From: Daucus carota subsp. sativus
Taxonomy: Eukaryota; Streptophyta; Magnoliopsida; Apiales; Apiaceae
Direction of reading: 5' to 3'
DNA: 64,000 bases
NCBI RefSeq assembly: GCF_001625215.2
Contig: NC_030385.2
Span: 2,473,135-2,537,134, forward strand
Shown in pieces: positions 37,951 to 50,912 of this stretch (positions within the stretch are counted from its first letter, which is position 1; each line of letters begins with the position of its first letter). A program made the translations under genes and the position numbers. The notes below the pieces were generated by a model. It made no database searches and was not told the DNA's origin. It was given only the letters and a program-made list of their open reading frames with translations.

Positions 37951-38826
37951 ATGGCTCCCTCTACGAACAAACCAGACGAAGAAGCTAGACACTCCAAGAT
38001 GAACAAACCGATATCTCCGGAGAACGGCGATGATGTCGCCGAAAAAGTCGGAGCGAAGAGGCAGCGCCGGCCGAGCGTCCGGTTGGGCGAGATCGGAGGG
38101 TACGTGTCCTCCGATTCGAACCGGAAAGTCGTGAAGAGCCAGGGGAATGGGAAGCAGGTGGCGGTGAGCAAGATTAAGGAGAGTAATAAGAATGTGGGTG
38201 CGAAAAAGTCGGGGGGTGATGGGGTCGCGGAAAAGGTCGGGGGTGGGGAGAAAGAGGGGAAGAAGAGTTTTACGAAGAGGATTAGGTCTAATTTGGTGAG
38301 TGTGGAAGATAAGGCGGGGGATGAGTTTCGGGTTTCGGATTCGGAGAGTCCAGTTGATTCGGGGGAGAATTTGGAGATTGAGAAGCAGGGGAAATCGGAT
38401 AGGGTTGAGATTGGGAGGTTGAGTAAGATTGCGGCTACGAAGAGAGTTAGGACTGATAGGGTGAGTGTGGAGAAGTTTAGTGGTGGGAAGGATGTGGAAT
38501 TTAGGGTTTCTGATTCCGAGAGTTCGGAGAGGGAGGAGAGTCCGGTGAATTTGGAAATTGAGAATGGTGATCAGGTGGGGAATGGCGGAAGAGGTGTGAG
38601 GAAAGGGGGGGACGGTCCGTTGGAGAATGGTGATGAGGAGAGGAATGGGGTTAAGGGATGGTTGAATCAGTTGGGATTAGGGAGGTATGGGCCGGTTTTT
38701 GATGTTCATGAGGTGGATGAGGAGGTTTTGCCGTTGTTGACATTGGAGGATTTGAAGGATATGGGGATCAATGCTGTTGGTTCGAGGCGGAAAATCTTTG
38801 CCTATATTCAGAAGCTTAGGGAATAG
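37951..38826 (+). CDS. SAM-domain protein, single exon
   Basis: Intronless frame of 291 aa. Residues about 30-60 hold KRQRRPSVRLGEIGGY, a basic signature of a plant SAM-domain subfamily (Arabidopsis At3g48800 / At5g23680 from memory) that may act as a nuclear-localisation or DNA-contact patch. Residues 60-225 are low-complexity, rich in Gly, Lys, Glu and Ser, and disordered. A sterile alpha motif fills residues about 228-289: GWLNQLGLGRYGPVFD, VDEEVLPLLTLEDLKDMGI, SRRKIFAYIQKL. SAM domains mediate homo- or hetero-oligomers, and this one likely serves protein-protein contact. The coding strand is strikingly G-rich with few C, so antisense frames appear open. Molecular role unknown. Confidence 0.88.
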   Translation: MAPSTNKPDEEARHSKMNKPISPENGDDVAEKVGAKRQRRPSVRLGEIGGYVSSDSNRKVVKSQGNGKQVAVSKIKESNKNVGAKKSGGDGVAEKVGGGEKEGKKSFTKRIRSNLVSVEDKAGDEFRVSDSESPVDSGENLEIEKQGKSDRVEIGRLSKIAATKRVRTDRVSVEKFSGGKDVEFRVSDSESSEREESPVNLEIENGDQVGNGGRGVRKGGDGPLENGDEERNGVKGWLNQLGLGRYGPVFDVHEVDEEVLPLLTLEDLKDMGINAVGSRRKIFAYIQKLRE

Positions 38827-38829
38827 GGG

Positions 38830-40900
38830 AGCTTCTTTTGACTTCTTTAGTTGCTTTTCTTGATATAGATGGTAGAGAGGGAGAGAATGAGTCTTTAGTT
38901 GAAGAGAAGACAGAATGTCTGAACAAGTTTTACTTTCTTGTTTGAAGTTCTAAACCTTTTGTTCTATCTAGGATTTTTGTGAACCTAATTGTTTCTTCCC
39001 TATATTTCTTGTCTATTATAGAATTTTGATAGTTGTTCATCACTTCATCTGACTCGTTCTTCTGGTATTTGATTTTAATCCTTGTGAAAGTCGTTTATTA
39101 TAGTTTGATTGGTAATGTGGATGATCTTTACTTAATAACTCCTCTTTATGCAATATGAAGCTAATTTTTGATATTTTTCTAACAGAACTACACATTTTTA
39201 GGGGTTGGGTACTCTGAGGGAGGGTATGAGTATGACACATGGACACATGAAAATACGGCTTGGTGGATGTGAGATATAAGTTGGGTCCAGCGAAAGTGAG
39301 AGGGAAGTAGGGTGAAACGTGGTTGGGTAGCTAATTGAAAACATGACTTTGGGCACTTGGAAATAGAGTCCAGAGGAAGATGAGACAAGGCCGAATGTAA
39401 GTCTGGGAATGGTTTTTTGTGTGAATTCAGAGTATGACTTGAGACACTGTATAGAAACAGTCAAGAGGATTATTAGAATACTAGGGCGTAAGAATTGATC
39501 ATGACTTGTTCCGCTGGTGTTTGATTGTCTTTGTTAGTCACTCACCATATCAGGTTGGTGGGTAATGCTGATGATCTTTACTTGCTATCTTATCTTTAGT
39601 AATGCGAGGTATGTTGTTCTATACTCTATAGATATATGTTCTTTGGGTATTTATGAACACTTAGAAGTTGGGTATGACTTATGAGGGGGAGACAAAGTAA
39701 GGTCCCGGCACTTACAAGTACGTACATGAGATGACAGTCGGATCTAGGCACTCGAAAGTTGAAAGTATCCTGTCCAACAAATGAGAGATGAGCACAGTGT
39801 CCTTGATATGTGAGATGTACAAGCTAAGAGTGTGTGAAATTCTTTATATTATGTGAAGAATTAATTTTATTTCTTTCATTCGTATATTTCCCTTGTATGC
39901 TTGATGATATAGTTTGTCTATATTGGTGGTGTCCTTTTGTTGGTAATGTTTAGAACATCTCACAGGCCTATTCATTAAGGTAGTTAACACTTAACAGTTT
40001 TCAGTCATCGAGCTGGTATATACTATATTGGCTTCAGTTGCTGGCCAGAAGGTTTCGGGACTTTCAGATTCTTTTTGTTTTAGATTGATATCCAGGGGAT
40101 CAGAGGTTAGCTTTTTCTGGTAGCACTGAAAAGTTATAATCCGCATTGTTGGTTTATTGCTTTTGCTACGAACTCATCAATGCCCATTGTTGGTTTATAA
40201 TTGGTCCGAGTGTATTCAACTCGGATTTTAAAAAATATAACAGAATATTGGAGTATTCAGTTGTTATTTTAAATTATGTTACAAAAATCTGGTGGTATTC
40301 AATCATGATTTCAAATTATTTTTTGAAATTCGGTGATACTCAATTGAGATTGTTTAAAAACTATTAAAATATGATGTTATTCAAATATTTATGATTTTTT
40401 TCAATTTCATAAAATGATGAATTTTATGACAATGTTCAGTGTATTTTAATTTTTTGAAATCTCATCAAAATTTATGCGATTTTGAAACATTGTGCTTAAA
40501 TACTAAATAATCCATATATAAACTATGTGTCATTTTATCAGGAATCCGCACAATTTAATAACTTATTATTTTATAAAATTTAATAATTTATTTTAAATGC
40601 TATCAAATTTTGATATATATTTTAAATAATCCTAATTAGATACCAGTAAAATCTGAATTTAATTCAAAATTATAGTTGAATATAATTTATACTAACAAAT
40701 CAAAAATATTAAAATTCTAACAAATTTATTTTATTAATTATGTTTAACCAAAGAGAAGTACAAATGCCCACAAATGCCCACCCCGCACGTATAAATTTTC
40801 AAATAACATATCGAAAAAGATATTAAATATAAATAAAATCTGTTATTCCACCCCATTTATTCGTACATAAACGCGCGGAAATCTCTCCAGGAGCTTTCAT
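38830..40900. other. 3' flank of the SAM gene and AT-rich spacer
   Basis: The first 200 bases are probably the SAM-gene 3' UTR. From 39060 to 40130 a balanced-composition stretch contains loosely repeated phrases (GGTAATGTGGATGATCTTTACTT at 39112-39134 and a variant near 39561; GGGTTGGGTACT and GAAGTTGGGTATGAC variants), which suggests an old internal duplication. From 40200 the DNA is nearly pure A/T, with short repeats of GGTATTCAAT type. No gene was identified. Confidence 0.5.
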
Positions 40901-41023
40901 CTTCATCTTCACTTTAATTAGCTTCACTCACAAGCTCTGGACACATCGAATCATATAGGCACGTATAGATACAGATATCTGTACGTATATCCGATGCTTT
41001 GTTGATACGAGCTAGGGTTTTCA

Positions 41024-44000
41024 ATGGCGGTGACAGCCCCAATTCACGCTGCTTCGTCGCCGTGGCTCCCTGAAGATGACCTCTTGCTGATAAATTCACT
41101 CGAGGTAATTGAAGAAATTCCGATTAATTCGTTAATTTTGGCATTTATTTGTTGTGAATTTGTAATTGCGAGTTAATCGCGTGTTTTTTTTGTTGTGATT
41201 TGATTAGTTTGGTTTGATTTGTTGGATTAGTTAGGGTTTTGTTGTTTATAGATTAGTTGTTGGGAAATTTACGTGATTAATTTGTGATATGAAATCGGGA
41301 TTTTACGTAATTGAGTGGAATAGAACAAATCAGTTGCTGTGAACTTGTAATTGGGTATATATGGAAGAGAAATTAGGTAGAGATAATGATGAATTGGTTG
41401 AGTGAGACATGTGATTATTATTTGTGGATGTTTGGAGGTTGCTCGGATATTCATTTGGGTGTTATATGAAATTTAGTTATGTAATTAAGCTTCCGAAGGA
41501 ACTAAGCTATGCCAGGCCGTGGGATTTGTTATCGGGGAATTGATGTGTGCACGTGTTTCATCATTTCTCGATTTGTATGCCTGTGGAAAGAGAAAGAATA
41601 AGGGAATTGGGAGGGCTGCGCATGGCGCTTGACGCCCTCTTCCCGCAATAGTACTTAATATTTGTAAAAAATTGAGGTGATTACACTTAATCAAATTATT
41701 CATCTAATTCTCATTATCGGCGTATAGTGAATTTATAATCGGTCATTTATCACTGTCAACTAAATTTTTTTTGTTTTGCTGCCCAATTAGATTTTTGTTG
41801 TTTCAACATTGGGTATTGGGGAATTTTATGGATCAAGATTGTGATTGGATATCGGATTATATGTGTATTCTAAAAATTTGATTAGACACAATTGTCTTTG
41901 TTTAGTAGATAATTTTGTTTTTAAAAGCAGTCTAGTATTAGTGATGAAGTAGTGTTGGACTAGGCTTTTATTACACTGGCGGCTGCCTATGCAAGAGAAA
42001 TTAGTTGGAGATACTGATGTATCGTCTGATTAAAACAATCCAGTATTGATTGCAAGTGATGCTGTTGCACAGAGATTACTGCATATTCGTTTGGGTCTTA
42101 TATGAAATTTAATAGTTAAGCCCCCAAGGACCTTATCTATACCAAGTCACATCATTTGTTGACGGGGAATTAATTTGACACTTGGATTATTTGTTTGTAG
42201 GAGTTCTTTTTAAAATTTGTTATGAATGAATAGACCAAACTGTTATTCCTCAGCTGCAAGACACGGTAATGCATACGTCTGATCATTAAATTATACATTA
42301 GCCAAGTAATTAAATGCGCATACCCTATTCAGTTACGTTCAAGATACAATGCTGAATCACCATATCGGAGATATCTAAATGTGGTTAATACAATCGCTGG
42401 TAGCTGAATACATTTCACTCAGGTTTAACATCACCAACATCCAAGTTGGAATTATACTTTCCTCCTATTTTTAATAACAGTGCTTGTGGGCAATATGCGA
42501 AAGGTTTGGTGTATGGTAACAAGAAAACTGTATTTATTATGCAGATTTCTCATTTCTATGCACGTATGTACACGTGAAAATTAAATATATTTATAAATGA
42601 TTAATGATGTACATGGAGTCCAGTTCAGCTACCAACCACTCTTATTATCAAACCTACAATTTTAGAATATCCATAAACTTATACGATCCCCCGACAACAC
42701 AAGATTCACCAACTATGTATGCAAATCATGGTTGCGAATGACTTACGCTGTTAAGTCAAATCGACAAATGTCTGGATAGTCGACTAGTCATCGACTAATT
42801 ATCCTTTGCTAGTCGACTAGTAAAGAAAATATTATATATAAGATTAAACTTAAATAACTCAAGCCGTTGGTCTCAGAGATGCTGACTGTCTAGTTGTCAA
42901 CTAGTCGTGACTAGTAGGGCTTTGTGATGCCATGTGTAATATTTAGAATACACGAAACATCTAGTACAAATAAGGTTCACCGAATAACAAGAAATTTCAC
43001 TGGTTTGTTGGCTATTTGCCTAATTGGACCAACCAATTTAAGTATAATGTTGCGTTATGCCCTAGCATACCCCACAATGATACTTTTCATTTAGTGGCAA
43101 AGCTAAAAGCCCAACTGCTGTTTGTGTAGACTGTAGCAGTAGTTGATGTCTATAGTCTTCTTGTACCAACTATGTAATGTAAAGGACGAGGCAACATATA
43201 AAAAGTTCAATGGAGTGATACTTATTAAAATAAAAATTCCTAATTACCTGTTCCAAGTTACATTTATGGAGTGGACATGTTTTAGAATATGATATTTGCG
43301 GGAGGGAAAGAAAGTGACTCCACTTATTTGTTTCAGCCTGAATATCCTTTTTGGTGCTTTTTCTTGAGAAGCTTTAAGCAATTTTTTTGTTCTATATATA
43401 ATGTTAAATTTTAGTTTTTTTTACTGTTATTGGTCTCTTATTCATATATTCATTGCAGGCTGGTGCTTCTCCTGAATCACTTGCTAAAGGAGCTGTGCGA
43501 TTTTCTCGTAGTTTTACCTTTCGCGAAATACTAGACCGGTGGCATTTGCTTCTTTTTAATCCTGATGTTTCTCCTCAAGCTTCTTCTGGGATGATGGAGC
43601 TTGAACTATCTGGTCCCAGTTCTTTATCAAAGATCAGTAGGCCAGATAATGCTAAGGGTTCAGGAGTGAATGCAAAGAGGAAAAGGGTAAGCATTCGCAG
43701 GCAATATAATGCCATGCGGAAGAGACTTCGGAGTGAGCTCTTCAACTCCAATGATATTGGCTTTCTTGAACCTAATATGCATGATAGCGGTTGTGTGGGT
43801 GATTTTCACGAGCATGCCACTCTTAATAGTGGGCCTGGGGTTACGAATTGTATGCTTCATGATTCCGACCATCTCGGACTTCAGGATTCAGACTTTGAAA
43901 TCCTCAATCAGGTTTTTCCTCAAGAAGGAGAGGATGTTGGTACTACCACCGTTGTTGATAATCCTGGAAATGTATATCAAACTCAATGTCAGAATCTAAT

Positions 44001-47000
44001 TGATGGTAACCGTTCAGTTGCAAATACGAGGGAAGATAATTTATTTGGCTTCCCTGAAAACGTTTCCCCCTTGTTAGGAGATGATGGCAGACGATTATTT
44101 GAATCAAATGTTGGACATAAAACTGACTCACACATATTGACTGATGTCTCAATGGATTTTGGAAAAATCACTAATTCTAATATTCAAGTCCCTTTGCAAG
44201 AGCTTCCAAATAATAAACATTTTGAAGCTGATAATGGTCATATGGAAAGATCGCTACCCTTTCCTTCAACAAATGAACCCCCACAGACAGGCTCTGGGTT
44301 TGCAGGAAGGCATATTGGTTCGCCCGATTCAGATGGTAGTGTGTCATTACAATCAATGGGTTTTTCATCTTCGATGCCAGGACTCCCTCTTTGGAAAACA
44401 ATGGAAGATATATCAGCACCTGCTATGCCAGTCCATATGCACAATGGGGAGATAAGTCCGGGTGTTGAAGGGACATTGGCACTTCCAGGAAACAACGAAC
44501 AAAGGGGGAAGAGCCCATCAGGGTTTGATATTGTACAATCAGGTCCCCTGCTGAGGGACAGTGACAATGGTAACTGTTTTAGTTCTGGGGCCATCTCTGA
44601 GGGTGAATTTGTTGACCTTTCAGAAACCCTTCTGAACTTCCCGACTGAGGATGAGATAATGTTTATGAATGTTGATGGGAAAGACAAAATGGACAAGTCT
44701 AGCGATGATAATATTCATTCATTGATTGTTAGCTCTGGTGGTGATGTTAAGGAAGGTGGGTCGGGGAATATTGAGCTTAATGAGTTGAACAATGTTGAAC
44801 CTTGTACATCATTGGCTCCAACTGCTTGCCGTGGGTTTAGTAGTCCATGCGCTATGGAATCAGAAAACATTAGTTCGCCTGTTACTGATGTTCGGCAGCA
44901 ATGTATTTTACCTTCTGTAATGAACATAGCTTCAACATCAGTGGTAGATCCTGACTATTCCCAACTTAATGAAGAAAATATATGCTGCGTGTTAAATACC
45001 GAGGACAGAGAAATTCCATGCAATGATGACATTTTCTTGCTCATTCATCCAACATCATCTTTTGCTCCTGCACGGAAAGTGTATACAACTGATCCTATTG
45101 ATCCGGCATCATCTGCCGACGAGAGAGACAATGAACGGGGTGTAAACTTGGCAAATGCAAAAGATCCTGCAGGATCTCATGCGGCAAAAGGGACATATAA
45201 GTTGACAGAATCATTTCATAATCTTCCTAGTGCTCAGGTTCCTGATATTAAAAGTTTAAATCTTAAACCTGGTGAAGTTGGCAAGACAATTAGAGACATA
45301 ACTCAACATAGATCTGCTGTGGCAACAAATGTCCCTACTGCATATACCACTGATAGAGTGCCAGAGCAGGATGTCATTAAAGCTGAACCAAGGGTACTAT
45401 GACACAGTATCTTTTTATCTATTCTGTTTGTCAACTAATTGAAGTCTGTCCCTGAAGCTATTTATAGTCCTTATCCATCCTCATGCTATTACATTTCAAT
45501 GTGAACAGGTATCAGACAACCCTTCTACATCCAGGGAACTGGCCCTAGTTGCAGAAGCAGGCTCTGTTGAAATTGCTCTCCCGAATTCAGCTGACAATGC
45601 CTCTTCGTCGGTTCAGGACGATTCTGAGAGCGAATATGACGTGCCTTATTCTTCTGATATTGAAGCTATGGTAAATTTATATGATTCGGTTGCTAGATTC
45701 TATCATTTTGATTATGTTATTTTTTTTGTTTATATGATTAAATATTATGTTTCCTTACAGATACTTGAAATGGAGTTGGGTCCACATGATAAAAATTCAC
45801 ATTCTATTAGACAAGGTAATATATCTGGACGTGGTCCAACTATTAATTTGCTTCCATAAGCAACTTCTATTTTGTTTGTTCATCTCAGTCGGTGTTTCAA
45901 TTTCAATAAAAGAAAAGGTCGGGTATCCTTCATGATAAGTGCATATTATTGTATCTATGAGCTTTTAGCTGTTTTATTGTTTACACAGAGGTGGCAAAAT
46001 GTGTGATTGGTTTGGTTTTGGTTCTCATAAAATGGATTTAGTTTGGATAAATGAACCAAAACCATTTTCAAACCATATATTAATAAATGTGGTTATGGTT
46101 TTGGTTTGAATTATGGGTAGACTAGTTTAATAAGTGCATGTGTTGTAACTAGCAAAAAAAAAAAAAAAGAAGAAAAGAACACAATAGTTATCAGATTTAT
46201 AAAACTATTTACACAAACTCCATTAATAAGGCACTGAAGCTCTGCAACTAGAGAGAGAGTGATGTAGAGAAAGAACAATCCTAACTAACAAACAAACAAT
46301 GCATGCTGCTGTGTTTATATACAATGCACACTCTAATATCCTGCAACTTGATCACACTGCTCAGCTGCTTGAGTCATACCTTGCTGTTCAGATGTGTCAA
46401 CACACACAAATGTAGTTAGATCCATATTTTGTGAGAAATATGAGACTAGAAACCAAACCAAATCCATTTTTCTTAAATGTGATTTCATATTGATCCAAAT
46501 TCACAATTTTGGTTTGGTTTGGATTGGTTTAATGGTTTTGCAACCATATTGCCACCTCTATTTACAATGACCTTTTTAAATCGAAAATGGGACATACAAA
46601 TTGCATGGCACATCCACTTTTACCTTATAACTTCTGGCATTGGTTTATATTGATCTTTGGACTCATTAGAATGGAGTCCTGTGTCAGTCAGTTTTTTGTT
46701 TTTCCTCGAAGAAAATTACGGAACTGTATTAATGAGTTGAACAGATAGAGATCAACTTGACTGATTAGAGTATTATGCATATGTCTTATCCCTCCCGGCA
46801 TCTAAGCAATAATTTATGTTCTGATATTTGAATTTTTTCCCTCTAAATTTGAAGATGAGGATGCTAAGAAGAAAATCATTAGACTTGAACAGTGTGCTCA
46901 AGCATCATTGCAGAGAATGATGACATCTCACGGTGCACTAGCATTCTTGTATGGACGGCATTTAAAGCATTACATCAAGAAACCTGAGGTACATGTACAT

Positions 47001-49267
47001 ATTGTTACCTGGGTCTTCTAGTTCTTTAAGATACAATATAATGATTGGTTGATGTTTTAAATTTTAAGAGTTATTTTTTCATTTTGTTTGTTGATGCATC
47101 AGTACTGTGCGGGTTTTTTTTTATTTTTGAGTGGGTGGGGATGTCTTTGGGTAGTTTTGTTACATATGTTCTAGCAATAGCTAGTTTTATGTCTGCAGAT
47201 TTTAGTGCTGTATTGAAATAGTTAGTCTTTGAGGTTATATGATGCATGTACCAATTTTATGAGCTGAGTAAGACTCTCCAGTAGCTTATACTTGGTCAGG
47301 AATAGTGACACATGTACTGAAGATTTAACAACAATTATTACATGTTTTTTATTTTTTTAGAGCTGGCTGTAGTGTTTCCTTTAATGACTAAACTCTAAAT
47401 GAATCAAGGTTAGTTAAATCTGCCGACATTTGTCACTGAATAGTAAATATCGAGATTTACGCCTCCAGGCTTCACTTTCAAGTGGATCTGGAAGAATACT
47501 TATGATTGTTTATAACCTAAAATACTCTCTTGTTTTCCTAAAAAGCTTTTGATATCTTGCCATATTGCATAGTAGACTGTTAGGAACTATAGTTAATAGC
47601 CTGAATGATGGGACCTTTCTGTGTTAGCGGTAGAACTGTATAAGACGTTTTATGATGATGTTTTAAGGGTTTGAATTTATTTGTTCATCTTATCCTAGAG
47701 CATAACCCTTTTTTGCAGAACTGAGTATCAATGCTCCCGTGTGATTAGGATTTAGGCTGAGTGTACACTAACACATTTGAGCTCATGTAGTCTTGACTCT
47801 ACTTGAGTTGTAACAAGCTATGGTCAAATACCAAAATCCTTCTATTGACTTGGGGTCAGATTGTGAAAATTTTGAGCTCAAGCTTGTCTATTAAAAGTTT
47901 GGCGGGTTCATTTACAGTTCTTCATGTGACTATAATTGTCTAATAGACTTGGGTTGCCTGAGCAGAGGACCTTGCTGTGTGAAGTCACTAATATATGTTG
48001 ACACTTTATGTATCTTCATTCTGAGTATATTCCTTTTTTTTTTTTTTGGGTAGGTACTGCTTGGAAGATCAACAGATGATGTGGATGTTGATATTGATTT
48101 GAGGAATGAAGGTCGAGCAAACAAAATATCTAGAAGACAGGTGGGACATTGGATAATTAAATTACCTTTCTTGATAGTAAGAAGATAGTGAAAAATCACT
48201 AATACTGGGAAAGTGTTGACATGACCCTATTTAGTTCCTTGCTGGTAACTTGGTTTTCAAAAAGTCAACCACCCATCATTAATGTGGGTGATTACAAGTA
48301 TTAGCATGCAAATTAAGTGAATATATTCCATTATTTGTGCACCATATGTTGCTAGAATTGTAATCACTAATGTGTTATTTCGCTTTTATATCTTAGGCAA
48401 CTATCAAGATGGAGACAAATGGGTCTTTCTTCTTAAAAAATCTTGGTAAAAGCTCAATTTTAGTAAATGGCAAAGCGGTTGCAAGTGAAAAGTCTCTGTG
48501 TTTAAGCTCAAGTTCTTTGATCGAGGTATTATATCTTTTATATTTATTTTATGAAATAACTTTAATGAAGCAAGCTGCTCATCTGGATTGTATGTTCAAA
48601 AGCATACTTGTATCTGTTTGTCAAAAGAAAAAACCTTCGGTTTTAGGGATGAAGGGCAAGAGTATTCCAGCTGTTACGTTTTTGACATTTAAATGTGTCT
48701 AAGAACTCTGGAGTTCAGAGTCTTTAGTGCTTAGCCAAAGTCACCTTGCATCTTTTCATTATGCTAGGTTATTATTTGAAAGTAGAAACCCCTTATTTAT
48801 GCTTTCGGGATAAATTATAGACTTCTGTGTAAGTTGATCCTATGGCATGTGCATATACACCATACATTATACAAGATGCAGTCTTTGCACTAAGAAAAGA
48901 TATAATTATGTGTTCATGTTTTGAATATTATCGAATTGATGATTGTAAAATATTGTATATGTTTTTAGATTCTTATTTGATACTCGTAGATGAGTTAGCT
49001 GATATCTGCCACATACATTTGCAATCAATATTGTGTGCTGCTTGCATCTTAGTGTTGCAGACTTGCAATAATACCTCCGTAGCAGCATTTAGCATCTCCG
49101 ACTAATATACGTTATTGGTGTATTTGTAGATAAAGGGAATGAGTTTCGTATTTGAGATAAATCACAAGTATGTGAGGCGGTATTTGGACACCATCATCAA
49201 AGGAGCCAACTTAAGAACAGCAAATACAAATGGTCGCCTGGACAGGAAACGTGATGGGAGCTCTTGA
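41024..49267 (+). CDS. MCRS1-like FHA-domain protein (EMB1967 type)
   Basis: Plant counterpart of microspherule protein 1, a chromatin-associated subunit linked to INO80/NSL-type complexes in animals; the Arabidopsis member EMB1967 is needed for embryo development (from memory). Eight exons: 41024-41104, 43459-45393, 45509-45670, 45761-45815, 46855-46988, 48054-48140, 48397-48525 and 49130-49267. They total 2721 nt, 906 aa. Residues 14-67 are the MCRS N-terminal module (PWLPEDDLLLINSLEAGAS... FTFREILDRWHLLLFNP). Residues 70-670 are long, acidic/Ser-rich and disordered, mostly in one 1.9-kb exon. PYSSDIEAMILEMELGP precedes a helix (KKKIIRLEQCAQASLQRMM). The FHA domain spans about 787-880, with LLGRSTDDVD, SRRQ and NLGKSSILVNG. 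Gln replaces the His common after SRR in FHA domains, as I recall for MCRS1 relatives. Intron 4 carries a hAT-type MITE. Confidence 0.93.
42730..42925. repeat. Cluster of GTCGACTAGT-type palindromes in FHA-gene intron 1
   Basis: Several copies of TAGTCGACTAGT, ACTAGTCATCGACTA and ACTAGTCGTGACTAGTAG lie within 200 bases in both orientations. The density of one self-complementary motif resembles the ends of a decayed foldback or MITE-type element. No clean terminal pair with a target duplication could be fixed. Confidence 0.4.
45987..46559. mobile_element. hAT-type non-autonomous element in FHA-gene intron 4
   Basis: The 573-bp element has ends AGAGGTGGCAAAATG and, reverse complemented, AGAGGTGGCAATATGG. 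The inner subterminal regions repeat AACCAAACC-type motifs in opposite orientations (GGTTTGGTTTTGG on the left, CCAAACCAAACC reading inward on the other strand). The flanks are GTTTACAC (45979-45986) and ATTTACAA (46560-46567), 6 of 8 identical, fitting the 8-bp hAT duplication with some decay. No transposase frame is present. Splice sites of the host intron (45816-46854) are intact. Confidence 0.8.
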
Positions 49268-49917
49268 AAGGTGCTTCTTTATTCATTCATATATAATAAG
49301 TATGATGCTTTATGAGTCTGTACGAGTGAAGAAGTCTGATCTCACCTTTGAAATACTGTGGATTAATGTTACATGTAGATAAAGTTTATTTTCTAATCTT
49401 GGTAGCACCATGGTCTTGTCTGGACCTTACTCTTCTTTCTTTCAAAGAAAGAAAACGTGTATATTATGAATGATATATTGTCATTAGATCAATTATAGAG
49501 TCTTTTCCACGGTACTTGGATACAACTGATTCATAGATTAAAACACATTTAGAACCCTAATTAAGTGAGAGGCCGAGCTTGTGACGGCAAGGCTATATCC
49601 CATGTCACTTGTCCATAGAAGCATTTTCCCACACTTGATTAAGAACTTATTTACCTAATTAAAATTTGATAAGTGTTTTAAATTTTATAATTTAGGTAAT
49701 GTAGTACGATAAACATATTTATTCTATTTGTTTTTTGCCAGCCAAATGTGTATTTGCATATTATTTGATTTAGTTGATGCCAATAATTGGGCAAAGTCAA
49801 CTGATTGAAGCATCATTATAAAATAGTCAGATGGACGAAGAAGTAAGATTCACCTTTGCTGTTTTTGGACAGCAAGAAAGTGTGCTTTACACGAAGAAAA
49901 ATAAATAAATATAGTTA
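49268..49917. other. 3' flank of the FHA gene
   Basis: The first few hundred bases are likely 3' UTR of the FHA gene, followed by AT-rich spacer. I see no gene, RNA gene or transposon end until the Tourist-like element at 49918. Confidence 0.5.
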
Positions 49918-50170
49918 GGGTCTGTTTGAGAGTACTGTTAAAAATTGTTGTGCGGTCAGAAAAAGTGCTGGTAAAAAAAGTGCTTCTTGCAGCTTTTTCC
50001 AAAAGCATGGGAGGACCTGCTTTTTCTGAAAGCAGCTTTTCAGCTAAAAGCTGCTGTTCAGAAAAGCTGCTGTTCAGAGAAGCTGCTTTTAGATTTACCA
50101 AACAGTTTTTCACCTGTTTTTCAGCAAAAAGCTGTTGCTGCTGTCTGCAACATCAACTCCAAATAGCACC
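49918..50170. mobile_element. Tourist-like MITE with TTA duplication (element 4)
   Basis: The 253-bp element has left end GGGTCTGTTTGAGAG and right end, reverse complemented, GGTGCTATTTGGAG, flanked by TTA at 49915-49917 and 50171-50173. GGGTCTGTTTGG-type ends with TTA are diagnostic of Tourist/PIF-Harbinger MITEs. The interior is built of AGCTGCT/AGCAGCTTTT motifs that can fold into hairpins. It shares most of its body with the element at 52086. Confidence 0.87.
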
Positions 50171-50719
50171 TTACTATCTTCTCCACGCTACTGGGCTGCA
50201 TGAAACTGATTACTTCACATCGTCTGTTGACTCGTCTCGTTTTCTATACTTGATTACTACGAGTATAAATATTTGAGCAGATTGTAAGACGAGTCAACAA
50301 AGTTTGTTCGCTTCTAAAGCTATCGTATTTGTGATATCTATGGATTGTGCATGCATGAGCTCCCGCTACAATATAGGCTATCAAGAAGGATCTTGTTTCC
50401 AGACCAACACCACTAGGTCATGTTAGGAAGAGTGCGTGCTGCTGCATATATTCAGCATAAAAATGCTCTGTTTTATATTTATCGCTAGTCATCTGAAATC
50501 TCTTAACCTACCAAGAATTAATGCGCTATAATATATATCTTGTTCGGTTTTTCGTATAAACTACTTGACTTTTTCTTTGATGGTATAGTTTGAATTATTA
50601 TTTTGAAACAAGTATTAATTATTTTTTTGAACAAGTATTGATTGCTAGATTCACAAAGTAAGAAAATAAGAGCGATGATGGATTGCTAGATTGCAACTTG
50701 CATGACAATGATCAGTTTA

Positions 50720-50912
50720 GGTTTGCCGTTTGGGCTAGCTTAAAAGAAGTGACTTCTTGCTTATAGTAAAGAAGTGGAGTAGAAGTGAGAAGTAAATAAG
50801 CTGATAAAGTGTTTGAAAAAAAAGCAGAAGCTGTGAGACAGAAGCTAGCATTCTCAGCTTCTTAAAAGCAGAAGCCAGAAGCAGCTCCTGCTTTTCCCCA
50901 ACAAACAGCACC
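50720..50912. mobile_element. Tourist-like MITE with TTA duplication (element 5)
   Basis: The 193-bp element has left end GGTTTGCCGTTTGGGC and right end, reverse complemented, GGTGCTGTTTGTTGGGG, with TTA at 50717-50719 and 50913-50915. The interior is rich in AGAAGC/GCTTCT motifs in both orientations. It is a distinct subfamily from elements 4 and 6, but with the same terminus type. Confidence 0.78.

Noticed and set aside
39188..39464. Overlapping minus-strand frames of 66-88 aa
   Set aside because: No homology and no codon-like conservation; likely chance frames in the 3' flank of the SAM gene.
44238..44696. 152-aa minus-strand frame in the FHA gene
   Set aside because: It is antisense to the large exon of the FHA gene, whose sense frame joins in phase with its neighbours on both sides.
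49926..50276. 116-aa frame rich in Lys, Ser and Cys
   Set aside because: It is a translation of the Tourist-like element at 49918-50170.
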